Assembly: GCF_000208865.1 (NCBI RefSeq) | Contig: NC_018389.1 | Location: 806,001-870,000 of the forward strand | DNA: 64,000 nucleotides | Origin: Neospora caninum Liverpool | Taxonomy: Eukaryota; Apicomplexa; Conoidasida; Eucoccidiorida; Sarcocystidae | Direction of reading: 5' to 3' | In this document: positions 26,481 to 38,100 of the stretch, piece by piece | Numbering within the stretch: position 1 is the stretch's first letter | Layout: each line of letters begins with the position of its first letter | The notes under the pieces: generated by a model | The model's database searches: none | The model's input: only the letters and a program-made list of their open reading frames with translations | What the model was told of the DNA's origin: nothing | Made by a program: the position numbers and the translations under genes

Positions 26481-29400
26481 GTATATATATAAACGACTGT
26501 GGATTGGGTTGTTGCTGGGGTAAGTGTTGCCACCGTTGTGTTTCGAGAGAAGCTTGTCAAAAGCTTTGTCTCCCGATCAGCGTCGACCGCACCTTACACG
26601 GAGGAGCTATTTATGTGTTTCTCGCATTCAAGCGAGACGCACTGGGAGACAACGGGGGGTAGCTGTGCGTGTCTGTTTTGGATGAAAAGGGAAAAGGCCG
26701 CCCCGGAGCAGTTCTGGGGTGCTCCGCGCAGGGGACATCTCATCCTTCGGTGAGTGTGTGAGTGAGTGTGAAGTCGACGCTTTCTTCCTCTCCCGCTGTC
26801 TCCTCTCCTCTCTGCAGACTCTGTGTCCCCTCGTAGCACCGCGCCAAGCCCTGTACGCTCTGCGAGACGCAAAGATTTCCACGTCTTTTCTCCGAGGCCT
26901 TCGTGTCTTCAGCCACTTGTACCCTTATAGATTCCACAGCGCTGCGGATGACCAGGTGCGTTTCCGGTTCGAGGGCAGAAGGGCGGTCTGTGCGAAGCTG
27001 CGCCTTCCATGTGGGAGGGAGTGGGGTGTATCGTTCCCTGTCTAGATCTCTCGAACGCAGTGCCCTATCTCTCTGCAATCACTACAAGCGCCGCTTCGCA
27101 GTGTTTGGCGACTGGCGACTGTCTCCCACGAGTTGGGCTCCGGGTTTGGATTTGGAAAGCCTTTTTGTTTCCTGGATCCAGATTCTGACTTTTCCTGAGG
27201 CCTTTCCGAGGCAGCCGTCTCACACAGGCAGCTGAGGAAGTGTCGATCTTGAGCGATCTGTCTCTGCTTCTCTCTCTGCTCATCGTTTTTCGGGGGCTGT
27301 CTCCTGTCCTCTTTCGGGAAACAGAGCTGCGGGTGCCCGCGGGTGTGCTGTCTGTTCAGATCTCCTCTTCCGCCTCGTCGGTTCTCGCGGCTCTGCTCGA
27401 CTGTTTGCCTCCGCAACACTTTGTCTCTCAGCACTTTTTGCATTTCGCTGCGCTCGCCCGAAGCCTGCCGGTTCAGTCGGACCTCTTCCCGGTCTTTCGA
27501 CCGTCGTGGATCCAGGAACTGAAGATCCTCACGGGGAGCGGCATCGAATACCGGGCGGGGCGCGGGGCGCGATCGCGGTGCGACTCCGGCAAGGGCCGCG
27601 AAGATTTCGTTGTCTTCCTCGGTGACGCCCAACTCACAAAGTACGTCGAGTGGCCCCCTTCGCAACTGCTCTAAGCCTGTCGCGCTGTCCCCTCTAGGCT
27701 TCTTGTCCTTCGCGCGGCCTCTCTCGTGTGTGTATGGCCCGCAACGCTTCCCTCACGCGGCGCGGCGTTGTCTTTCCGCCTCTGTCTCTGGTGTCGCTTT
27801 TACTCTCCTTTCTCTCTCTGTGCTTCCCTCGGCGCCTCTTCGAACCGTAGTCGCTCAGTTCTTCTGGGGTGCTTTCGCATGCAAACGGAATCCACCTCCG
27901 AAACAGAGACGATCCCGCACGCGTGGGGTCCAGGTCGATAGCTACTTTTTGGTAAGCACTTCGGTAGCCCGTCCATTCGGTTTCTCATCCCCCCTGAAAA
28001 CGCGTGTCGCTCGGGCAGATGCGCACCTGGGGCTTCACGCTCTGTCGCTGGTGCGAATGGACGCCACCGCCAGCGCATCTCAGCTCGCCTGGCCATGGAG
28101 CGCCCGAGTCGTGTCTAACCCCCTCTCGCGCTCAATCGTGCCAAAGTCCTGTCACTCGACTTTTTGTTCCTTCCTCTTCTCAGGCAAGAGGAAGACTTGC
28201 AGCTTGCGCTGCGGTCTGCGTTCGCGTCCAGAGAGCGGTGCTCTTTGATTCGCGGCGAAAATCTCTTCTCGTCCCTGGACACGCTCATCTCAGTTCTTCA
28301 CAGACTCTACCCGGCGCCTTCGGCCCCCGCAGGGATGAAGCAGGTGCGTCCAGCAACCTGAGAACCCCCCAAGCGAACGCGGTTTCCGCCAGCACGGTGT
28401 GTCGCATCTTTTTCAAATGGAACCTAGCGGCTCTCCCCTCTGACGCACCATCCTACCGCTCGCACTCGCCCCAGGGTGAACGTTTCCGAATGGTTCCCGG
28501 TTCTTCTCTCTCTGACCTCGTCTCTTGTCCGGTGTTCCTCGTGCCTGTCAGACTGCAGCGGCGCGGCCTCTTCGCCGTCTGTCTATCTTTGCAGTTGTCA
28601 CGTCCCCGAAACTCCTCGCTCTCGCTTCCTCGGCACTCGCGTCTCTCGGGGACGACGCCCGCTATCTCGGCGCAGTGGAAGAGCGCCTCTGGAATACCAA
28701 AACCGACTTCGAGGCGTCTCGAGGCGTGGGCGTGGACCTCCGCCTGGTATCGCCAGGCTGGGTCTACGAGTGCTATCACGCGGTACGAACTCGCGCAGCT
28801 TCGCGTCTTTTCGAGACTCGTGGATCGTCCACGCGCGTGCTTGCGTCGCTCCTCGCGGGTCTTCCAGGTGCTTACCAGAGTGTCGAGGCGCCCTAGAGAA
28901 GCGAGGCGGGGAGGCCGGCCTCTCTCTCTGTGCTCGCGTCTTGCTCTGTGTCTCTGCGGCCGCTTCAACACTTTTCATTGGCCCGTGCTTCTCTGTGTCC
29001 TTCTCTTCGTCCTCCCAACGCGTTTTCTGAGGTGTTCTTTCCCCTCTCCGTCGCGTGTCTCCTTTTCATCTCTCTCTTTCACCTGTCCACCTGCTCCCAG
29101 GGTTCGCTTCGCCCTCCAGCAGCCGAGGTCTACCATCTTCCCTGGCTGAACGCGGCGGAGCGAGAGACAGGCGAGAACGAGGATCTGGAGAACAGAGACA
29201 CGAACAATCGCGCGGACGCAGGCAGCCCCAAGAGTGGCAGAAGGCGCGGAGAAGACCAGAGTGAGAAGTCGCGGGAAGACGCCAAGAGAGGAGTCAAGAC
29301 GGAGAGTCGCCGCAGAAGCGAGGGGGAGAAGGAACTCGCTTTGCGGCTGCGAGAGCAGGGAAGTGGCGAGACGCGAGACTTCGACGAGAGGAGGGAGAGG

Positions 29401-31445
29401 AGCGACGGCTCCGCGGCGTCCGGCGTTTCAGAGGGGAAACCGAACGAGGCGTCCTCGAGCCTGAAACTGTTTCCCAGTCTTCAGCTGCGAGACGAGGTAA
29501 GATATCGACTGTTGGTGCTTGCTTTCTAAAGCGGAGACTCGTCTCTTTTTGTCTAGCTGTTGGTAGACTCTGCAAGTTCTCTGGCCGATGCGTTAGCCTC
29601 TGTGCGAGAACGCTCCAACGAGAGAGTCGCCATCTGCCGAGGAGAGGGGAAGAATGAGAGAGGAGAAGGCACCAGAAGGCTTCCGAACGGGAGACGTCGA
29701 GATGAGAAGATCAGCAGGTTTCACGGGGAGAATGTCCCCTTTTGTCTGGTTTGCAGGCGCCCTACGCACACCTTCCTCTTTGGGGCTGGTTGCTGTTTGT
29801 GTCCTCGTCGATTTCTCTCGACAGCAGGGAGGTGGCCTTTTTGAGGAGGACGAGGGGACTGTCTCTGGTGTCGCTCCCCGACAATCCCCTGGAAAACCCT
29901 GGAATTGTGCAAAAGAGCCTCCTCGACTTTCTGCAGCGGAAGCACCAGCTGCCGCTCTCTCGCATTCCGGCCTTTCTCGCGCGCCTCGTCGTCTTCGCTG
30001 CGGTCCTCGTCGATCCGCAGAAAGACGCGCGAGGCGCTGAGAGGCCGGAAGGGTACCCGCGCAAAGGAAACATTGGAGAAACCGGAGAAGCGGCGTCCTT
30101 GGAGGATGAGAGAACGCCGAAGCTCGCAGGCCGATGTTCGTCTTTCAGGAGACAGAGAATCGAAGCTTCGGCATCGGATCCCAGGCGGCCAGGAGACCCT
30201 GAGAACGCCGCAGCCGAGATGGGAAGCTCGATCCCGAGGAGTGGCAAGGCCTCTCCAAAGACGCGAGTGACGGTCCCCGTGTCGTCGCTTCTGCTGGAAG
30301 ACACGCCTTGCCGAGGGACGGGGCGAAAGACGAAAGGCGAGGCGGCACGCGAGACGGTCTGCACAGACGACGCGAATGCGCGGAACTTGCGCAGCCGGTC
30401 ACCTGTTTGTGGAAGTGCCCTGGACGCGCGAGAGGCGTCTCCGTTTTCAGGCAGTTCCGCAACCCCCCCAGCGAAGAAGGCGTCGCCGAAACTCGCGTCA
30501 GCCGGCATCAGATCCCGGGTTAGTGCCTCGACGCCCTCGCGTCCCCGCTCGACGCGGCCGGGGCTCTCTTCGCCTGTGCACAGGGACAGGGCGGAGGCTT
30601 CCTGTGCTTCGCCGCGCTCTGCTGCTTGCGCCCCAGGCAGCTGCTCGAGTCGCACTCCACCTCAAAGGTCGCGCGTGGCGAGCCTGCGGCGAGGCCGCAT
30701 CCCGGGGGGGGTGTCGTCTCTGTCTTCCTCGGCCTCGCCCCTCTCTGGCTGTCGGCTGAAGGCTTCGATCGATGCGTCGCAGGAGGCAGGCCAGCGAGGC
30801 GCAGACGAGCGCGGGAAGCGCATTTCTGCGTCGCCTCTCTCTCGAAAGAGCAGACGGCGTGGTTCGCTGAGGGAGACAGAAGCCGTCGGGCAACCTGCCG
30901 TGCCTCGCGCACATTTTTGTCCCCTCGCTTCGGTTATTTCTTTCTACGTGAAAGAGAAACTGGTGACGGTGCCGGGGTTCCCTGGAATCCCAGTCGTTCG
31001 CCTCGGCTGGGTGGAAGAGATTCTTCGGACGCGCGCGTTCCAGTCTCTGCGGCCGTATCTGTTGCATGCGCCGAAAGAAGAAGCGCCGCAGCGCGGGAAA
31101 GACGTCGGGGATCTTTGGCGAAACGCCGACAACGCGGGAATGAGGTGCGCTGACGTGAGGAGCGTGGCGGGTGGGGAAGAAGAAATCACGCCAGCAGGCG
31201 AAGACTTCGTCCAGAGCGCAGAAGCCACGCGCGTGCAGGAAGCGGAACGGGTCGCGGCGGACGGCGCGGAAGGGGAGAACTCCGAGGCGCAGACGCGGGA
31301 GGAGGAGAAGGGCCGGAAGAAGGACGAGGGCGAAAGCAAGGAGCGGCGGGAGAAACGGCGGCGGAGAGACGGGAAAGGCCGAGACGAGACCAGAGATTTG
31401 AAACTGGGACAGGAAGTGAAACGAGCGAGAAAACCGACACTGTAG
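20104..31445 (+). CDS. Large multi-exon protein with BRCT-like C-terminal modules (function unknown)
   Basis: Proposed exons: 20104-22232 (an optional in-frame intron at 20951-21163), 22672-22874, 23269-23609, 24120-24221, 24738-25079, a missing piece, 26163-26329, 26818-26955, 27327-27640, 28184-28343, 28552-28782, 29101-29496, 29757-31445. Phases agree throughout except across the assembly gap. The start ATG (AAGACGATGG) follows a purine context; upstream exons are possible. The C-terminal half shows repeated BRCT-like signatures: a hydrophobic strand (LSIFAVVTSP, in the 28552 exon) followed by the Val-Ser-Pro-Gly-Trp-x-Tyr-Glu-Cys type helix, and again Val-Arg-Leu-Gly-Trp-Val-Glu-Glu near 31006. 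The last exon carries a long Ser/Arg/Ala-rich insertion. I see no ligase lysine motif, CTD-phosphatase motif or polymerase signature, so a DNA-repair scaffold is only inferred. The family is not identified. Confidence 0.6.
22276..22413. repeat. GAA/GAAGGA purine-rich tract in an intron
   Basis: About 140 bp that is almost all A and G on the plus strand, built from GAAGAA, GAGGAAGAA and AAGGAGAA units, inside the intron 22233-22671 of the BRCT-like gene. Confidence 0.85.
23165..23240. repeat. Two (TA)n tracts
   Basis: Two pure TA runs (about 23165-23181 and 23219-23240) flanking an A/G-rich stretch, within the intron 22875-23268. Confidence 0.88.
23763..23780. repeat. (GT)9 microsatellite
   Basis: A perfect GT dinucleotide run in the intron between the exons ending at 23609 and starting at 24120. 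Confidence 0.9.
24551..24578. repeat. (TA)n microsatellite
   Basis: A TA run of about 28 bp, with one GC interruption, in the intron before the exon at 24738. Confidence 0.88.
25252..25273. repeat. (GT)n run abutting the assembly gap
   Basis: About ten GT units running directly into the block of Ns; the far side of the gap resumes with T5 and a long G run. Simple sequence on both flanks explains why the assembly broke here. Confidence 0.9.
25274..25373. other. Assembly gap (100 N)
   Basis: Exactly 100 unknown bases, a conventional placeholder length, so the true distance is unknown. It lies between the exon ending at 25079 and the exon starting at 26163 of the BRCT-like gene, whose phases do not match across it. 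Confidence 0.97.
26450..26490. repeat. (TA)n tract with GTA interruptions
   Basis: About 40 bp of TATATA blocks separated by TGTA, in the intron 26330-26817. Confidence 0.88.
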
Positions 31446-33082
31446 TGTTAGGAACCGGAACCATGGACCATGCGCAACGTGCACCTGAACATGCGGGAAC
31501 GATGTTGTACTTGTCAAGACGCGAAGTTGTTTGCAGTCAAACACATCGACCGTTCGACGTTTGCAAATCGACCGGATCCAGGGCCGGTCGATAAGCACGT
31601 GTTTCCGTCGAAAAAGGTGGTATCGCCCAAAAAAACTTGCAGTTCACAGGAACACGAGATACAATTCAGCAAACGTAGAGCACAAACCGAGAGTGAGACA
31701 TCGACCCCATGTCTGGGAAGTTTACACGAGGATCACCTCCGTCCTGAACGCCTACAGGTTTAACTCCGTGGGCTTCACAGTCAAGAGCAAATCTCACGCG
31801 CGGCCTTTGCTGCACATGCATGTAACCTGGCAGGCGCGTTAGCAGACTCTTTCCTAGATGAAACGGCACATATCGATCTGGGCTGGTCTCCCCTCCAAAC
31901 CTAGGCATGCGTAGGTTTGCGTACGCGGGAGAACTTGCAGACTCTGGGGATTCCTCTGCACATCCGTGTTTTGCCGTTTTTCTGAGCTCGAGTTCCAACA
32001 GCCTGTGGCGTCGCGGTTCCGTGTCACGTCTATGGGTTCGACAACACCGGAGCTGTGGGAGTAAGACATGTTCGACGCCTCCCACCCGTGGGGACATGTA
32101 GGCTACGGGCACGCATTCTTCCATTTTCATAGGAATGGCACATTCGCGGACAGTCACACAGGAATCACTGCGAGATCCACGACCCACGCGGCTCCAAGGA
32201 GAGGCAGGAAAGGCCACATACAACGTCATTCACCGCTGCCGGACGGATCCCCGCGTTGATGAGTCCAACTGTCGCCGGCGACGGCTACACAAAGGTTGAA
32301 GACTCTTTCTGTGTCCTTTTCTTCATCAGACACAGCTCTGGGTGATGTGCTGAAACTGTGGTCAGCACACACCGGTCTTTTCTCAAGACGGCAATCCTTG
32401 ATGGGCGGTTTTGCACCGTCGTCTGCTCAAGTACCGCGGTAAAAGATCCCACAGCATGTGCATCGGTGCGTAATCCGAGCATAGGAACGTCCTGGCGGAT
32501 GTTCCAACGAATGAGAAAACCTTCGGTTTTGAACAGGAGAAAAATCCGGAGTGACTCGGTAAAGGAGATGCGCTTCCAGAGGCCTGTGAAAAAGACGCCA
32601 CGCACCGCGTATACCCCCTGAGAGAACCGGTTGCGTGCAGTGCCCCGGAGTAGAGGAGACAAGGCGCCTTTCAGCGGGGCATCAATACCTGCAAGGTTCC
32701 TATGACTATTTACTCTTGTACGTGGAAAATGGCGAAGCTCTCTCCGTCGGCTGCGAAACACGAGAAACGAGGACCGCCTTTGCGTCCCTTTTGCACGACC
32801 AAGATTGCCGCCAAGCAGTCTGTGCATCGACTGCTGTATCCCCAACCGCTGTGTGTGTCTATTCGGCACTCGTCCGCTTTGCATCGCGATTCCCATTCCC
32901 TCCGCTCTCCGGGTGCTCTATGCCTCTCTGGACGCGAGGGACGCAAACACAGGAATCTGTGATTCTGAAATCGCGGCATTCGTCACCTGGGCGACATCCA
33001 CAAAAGCATGGGCACCTACGTGTCTTGCTGCGTAGACGTATATGCATGTATGTTCTAGGGATTCCGCAGTGTTCTATGCTTA

Positions 33083-33113
<31 letters not shown>

Positions 33114-35121
33114 TGCTTCCATGTCATTACCAGTACCATCTGGAAACAGTGGTGTCTCTCAGCGACTCTCTCCTATTATGCTGCGATGCTTCCGTGCAGT
33201 CCCATGCGGCACAAAGTGAAAGGATTCCCGCACCGCTTCAAAGACGCGGGAAGTCCTCAGTGGTCAGAACGGAAAACCCGCAGCCTCCAGATACACACGA
33301 CTGACACCTCACCTCGTACACATATCACCCTCCAGAGGCTGTGGAACTGCTTGGGGAATTGCTCGAAGCAATGCATCGCGCGTCTAATTGAAGCCAGCGC
33401 GTGAAGCCAAACTTTCTCTGAGTATACGCGTGTCGCCTCCTGAGAGAGCTCGTTTCCTATTGGCAGGTCGTGCGTTTTCTCGTTCCTACCACTCAGTGAT
33501 AGACCAGTCGGTTCGCACAGCAGGGGAGATCTCGCTTCGAGAGTGCTTCTCTTTCGCCTTCAGAGTGCGTAAAATATATTTTCCTGTCGGCAAGGCACTG
33601 GAAAAAGAATAACACGTCAACAGACACCCTTGTGTGGCGACTGAATGACGATCCTCTCGCGACGATTCCCACCGCTCAGTGCCGCGCATGAATCTCGCTA
33701 GCCCGACGTATCTGCATGTGGACGGTTTCCCGCGATTTTACAAGGACCGCTTTGTAAAGCTGTAGGCTGTTTCCTGAAGTTCAGCGTGCTGTCTCGACTG
33801 CTCTCTCAGAATTCAAGTGAAACGAGGAGTTCTGATGCAGTTGAGACTGGTCTTTGCGCGCGGTGTAGAAAAGGGGGAACCCGGCAAACGCGGATGGGCG
33901 CTTTTCGTACCTAGATGTCGCTTCCGCGTCCGTTTGCTCTGAATGTGCCGAGAAACAAGCGACAACTCCCTGCAGGTTTTGGACTGGAAGTTTGGTTTTT
34001 CCGCTCTAAAGACACCTTTTCCCGCAAGTTCCACTCTTGTTTTCCAAAAATGCGACTTTGTTACCTCTAACTTTGTTCCCGCGCTAAAGGACGTCTCTCA
34101 CAGGCCTCTCCGTGCTCTCTCGCCATACGCCCGTCAAGAGTTTCGAGATTCATGACGCCTGAGTTCACTCACCATTTTCACTCGCAGGCCATCAGAAGAG
34201 GTAAGCTTCCCTTCAGAGGAAAGGACACTTTCGGACGGTGAGAACGTGCCTGGACGTTTGCGCCGCACCCGAATCGTGAATGCCTACGGTTCCCCCGCGA
34301 AAAGCCGTGCTTTTCACACGGACTTCTGCCGAGAGCTGTCGCTGCTGCTCCGTGTTCCAGCTCGTGTCAACGCCTCTCTTTCTCAGTGTTGCGACCAAGG
34401 CGCTTGCAACGCGTCAACCGATTTCTCCGGGGCTTCTTCCGCCCTGCCCTTTTGCCGTTCCAGGAGTATCGTCGGCTCAGACAATTCCGTTCCTTCACAC
34501 CCGTGGACTTGCCTCTCTTCTCTTTGTGGCGACTCAGTCGAGAGTGTCGGCTGCGCAGCGAATCTCTCCCTTCCACAGCGGCGCGTCCGCGCGTGGCTGG
34601 CCGGTGACTGTTGTCCGCGGGAAAAACAACCTACCAGGATATGCGAAAGAAACGCCTGAGTGGGGAGAGCAGGGAGACGTGTGCGACGACATCCCGATCC
34701 ACAGAAACACCCACGACGGAAACGTTCTCGTCGTTCTCGACCGGTGGACTGGGGCGTGCCGATTCCGAGGTGAAAGGCAGCCCGCCACAGCGGGCTGCCT
34801 TTTCTTCGCAAGGGCAAATTCGAGGCGCGCGGGGAAAACAAAAGGCTCTGCGCGTTGCGATCTTCCGCTTCGTCGTTTTCTGGTGTGTGGAAGATACCGA
34901 AACGGGGGCGGTCCTTTCGGTGATCGGAGAGGATGCACGGCGCACGCAGGGATCGGCTCCTTCGTGCCTCTCTCTATGTGTCTCCTCTCGTTTACCTCCC
35001 CGCCAAACCGCGCGCTCCAGAGACTTGTCTTTTCTCCAACTGTCGCCTGTATGCGTTTTTTTCAGCCTGCGGGATATAGACCCTGACGCCGTCAGAGACT
35101 TTGCCTCCCTTTCTGACGCTC
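31446..35121. other. Spacer; probable LIS1 5' leader at its right end
   Basis: No supported coding region in 3.7 kb. Open frames here are short and lack domains. A pyrimidine run ending in TTTTTTTCAG just before 35067 looks like an acceptor for an untranslated exon leading into the LIS1 start, and GAAGAGGTAAGC near 34196-34207 could be its donor. A (TA)n tract lies at 33086-33113. Confidence 0.45.
33086..33113. repeat. (TA)n microsatellite
   Basis: A pure TA run of about 28 bp in the spacer upstream of LIS1. Confidence 0.9.
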
Positions 35122-38100
35122 ATGTCTCTCCGAGAGCGGCAGGAGGAACAGCTTCACCAGGCAGTGCTTCTCTACCTCCAGAAGCGGTTCCCGGAGACTG
35201 CCAAGGTGTTCCAGGATGAGGCGAAACTCCACGTAGGTTTCAACGCACGCGACAGAGTGGAGCCTTTCCGGTGTAATCCAGCTAGAGATAAGGTGGAACC
35301 CCGGGCGGAAACTGAAAGGAGGGACGGGGGAAAAGCTGCGTCTCCGCGCTCTCGACCGGTTTCACGTCTGTTTCACGTACTCTCGTTGAATCCGCCAGCG
35401 CGAAGCCTGCAACGTACAAGGGGGGCGTTCTTGCGAAAAGGCGGGCACAGAAACAGACTCTCTCCAACACACAAACGAGGGGAGAAAAACGGATCGCGGT
35501 TCGTCCGCTGTAAAGGCAGATTGCTACTCCTTATCTGTCGTGCAAGAGGGCCGAAAACGTGCAGCGAACTGCCGTTCCTCCCCCTTGGTGTCGGTACACT
35601 GCCGTTCTTCTGAGTCGCACAGTGCAAATCGTCTCTGGCGGCCTCCAAAAAACGCGCACCGCCGAGCTCTGGGCCTATTTTTGTTTCCTTTCTCGCTTTG
35701 CCTCGTCGCGGTGTTTCTCCGTCGGGCACACTCCCTGCTCTGTCCCTTTTTCAAGTGCCGACCATCGCTTCCTCCTCTCCTCTCTTCTCTTTGTCCATGT
35801 GGCTTCGCCTCCGTGCTCACCCTTTCTGTTTGCCCTCGAGATTCCACCCGTGCGTTTCCTCTTCCGTTCCTTTTCTCCCACCCTTCCCTCCCTGCTGCTG
35901 CGTGCCCTGACAACGCCTTGCTCCTGTTTGCTCTGGTGCCGCTTCGCCATCTTTCCCTCCCCTTTTGCCCTCCCGTCCCCAGCAAAGCGTACAAACAACC
36001 CTGGCTTCAGATCAGCCCCCGCCAGTAGGACGGTGTCCTGACCGTGCGAGCTTCTGACTCGTTTCCCTTTGTTTTTTTTCTGTTTTTGCTGTGTCCCCCC
36101 TTTTTAGGGAGTTGCCGCAAGCGCGTCGACGAACGCCACGCGGCGAACGAGCGTGGGGGGGGAGGGCGCTTCGCGCGTCCGAGCAGCAGGCGGGAAACTC
36201 TCTGCCTCCCTCGACATGGACGCAGACCTCCTCCCGCGGCGCTGGGCGGCCACCGCTCGCCTGCAGGCGACGGTGACCAGTTTGCAGAATCAGCTGACTC
36301 GCCAGCAAGACCAGATCGCATTGCTGATGGCTGCGGCTGCGGGGCGTTCTCCAGAGGACACAGAGACGAAGACCGCGCCTTCACCGCCCCCTGGAGCTGG
36401 AGCGAACGGAGCAGTTGAAAAGGGAGCCGAGACAGCGGAAGACGCGAAGAAAGGCGAGGGAGAAGATCGGGGGCCAGCCAGTGTGGGCCTTCCAGCCGGC
36501 CCCGCCGTCTACGTGCTCGCTGGGCAACGATGCCCGGTAAACGCGCTCGCAGTACACCCGCTGCTTGCGCAGCTGGTCACCGCCGCCGACGATGGCATCG
36601 TCAGGGTGAGAACAGAGGAGAAGAAAGAGAAAGCGAGGCCGCGACACGGGCCAACGAGCGAGAGTGACGCGAGGCGGCGAACCCAACACGAACACGAAGA
36701 AAGAGCGGAAAAAAAGACGAGGCCGGGAGACAGGAGAAGCTTTCTGTGCCGAGGAAAACGCCGGAGGGGATGTGACATGAGAGGAGCCGAGCAGAGACAA
36801 GGTCCAGACTCGCTTGGCTTTTGAGAGATCGGCAGAAGAGAGCGGCACCGGAAAGGCGAAAAGTCGTGAGCGAAGAGTTGTGGAACTGTAGGTTTCCGCG
36901 GAGATCCAGATCCGGCCCTCGAGGTTTTTGACAGACTTTATCAGTGAAACGTTTTCCCGCCTTTGCGCGTTTTTCGCTCTCTAGGTCTTCCACATCATGC
37001 AGAGGGAAGGCAAGTTCGAGAGACAATTCAAGGCCCACAGCGCATCCGTTAATGCCGTCGCCTATGACCAATCCGGCCGCTGGTACGCCTGTGCATTTTC
37101 TCGTTTACAAAGGAAGCTCTGCAAGTTCCCTCGCCTCTTGCTTTTTGTCTGCCCGCGCCCTCCTCTCCCTTGTTCGTCGCGTTTCCTTTCGCCTTCACCT
37201 GGATTGAAAGTACAAATCCTTTCCTCTGTCCGAGCTCCGCCTCGGCATCTCGTGTCGTCTGGTCGCCCCCTCCTTCACTGCTGTCGCGCCTCGTTCCTTC
37301 GCTTGCTTCCCCTCGCTGTCTGCTTTTTGGGAGTTTGCCGATTTCCTCATGTTCAGCCGTCAACCTTCCTCGGCGTTTCACTCAGGTTCGGAAGCGCCTC
37401 GTCAGATATGACGGTGCGAATCTTCGATGTCCAGCAGAACTACGAACCGTACCGAACCCTCCAGGGGCACAACGACATCGTTTCTGTAAGTTTCTGAACA
37501 GCGAGACTGCCCGATTTTTTGTCGCGTCCTTCGCTGCCGCGCGCGCTCCCTTCTCCCTGGTCTCCCCTTGCTGCCGGCTGTCTCCTGGGACGCCTCTGTT
37601 CTCTCCAGGCGTCGTTTTTCGCGCTTCCCAGATTTTTTCGCCCGAGTCTCTCGCTTCTCTCCTGCCCTATTGTGCGTGCGTCTCAGGCTCTCCAGTTCTG
37701 CTCCCTGGCTAGCTCTCGCCTGGGAGCCGAGCCGGTCGTGCCCAGCTACGGCGGGCTGCCGGGGAGCGACGCCGCCTCTTCGCCTGCGGCTTCTCTCTTT
37801 GTCTTTTCCTGTTCGCGCGACGGCGCAGTCAAGCTCTGGTCGCTCGCCTCCGGCCTCTGTCTCCGAACTTTTGCGCCCGCGCCCGAGGAGTCTCTCCTGG
37901 GCGCCGGAGGTAACAAGGAGGCTTGGATCCGAGATGTCGCTGTCCCCGAAGATGCCCTGAAAGCCGCCAAAGTCTTTGCGAGTTGCGGAAACGACCAAAA
38001 GTACGCAGGGGGGCGGGGCCGAAGTTATAAGATGAATTTAGATTTAGAGCACACCGATAAAAGACAAGCTGTGCCCGGGGACTCGAAGGCGGCGCCCTTG

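Noticed and set aside
20104..31445. Naming the BRCT-like gene as DNA ligase IV, Ku or FCP1
   Set aside because: The spacing of the last two BRCT-like segments recalls ligase IV, but no adenylation lysine motif, Ku core or DxDxT phosphatase motif is visible in the exons.
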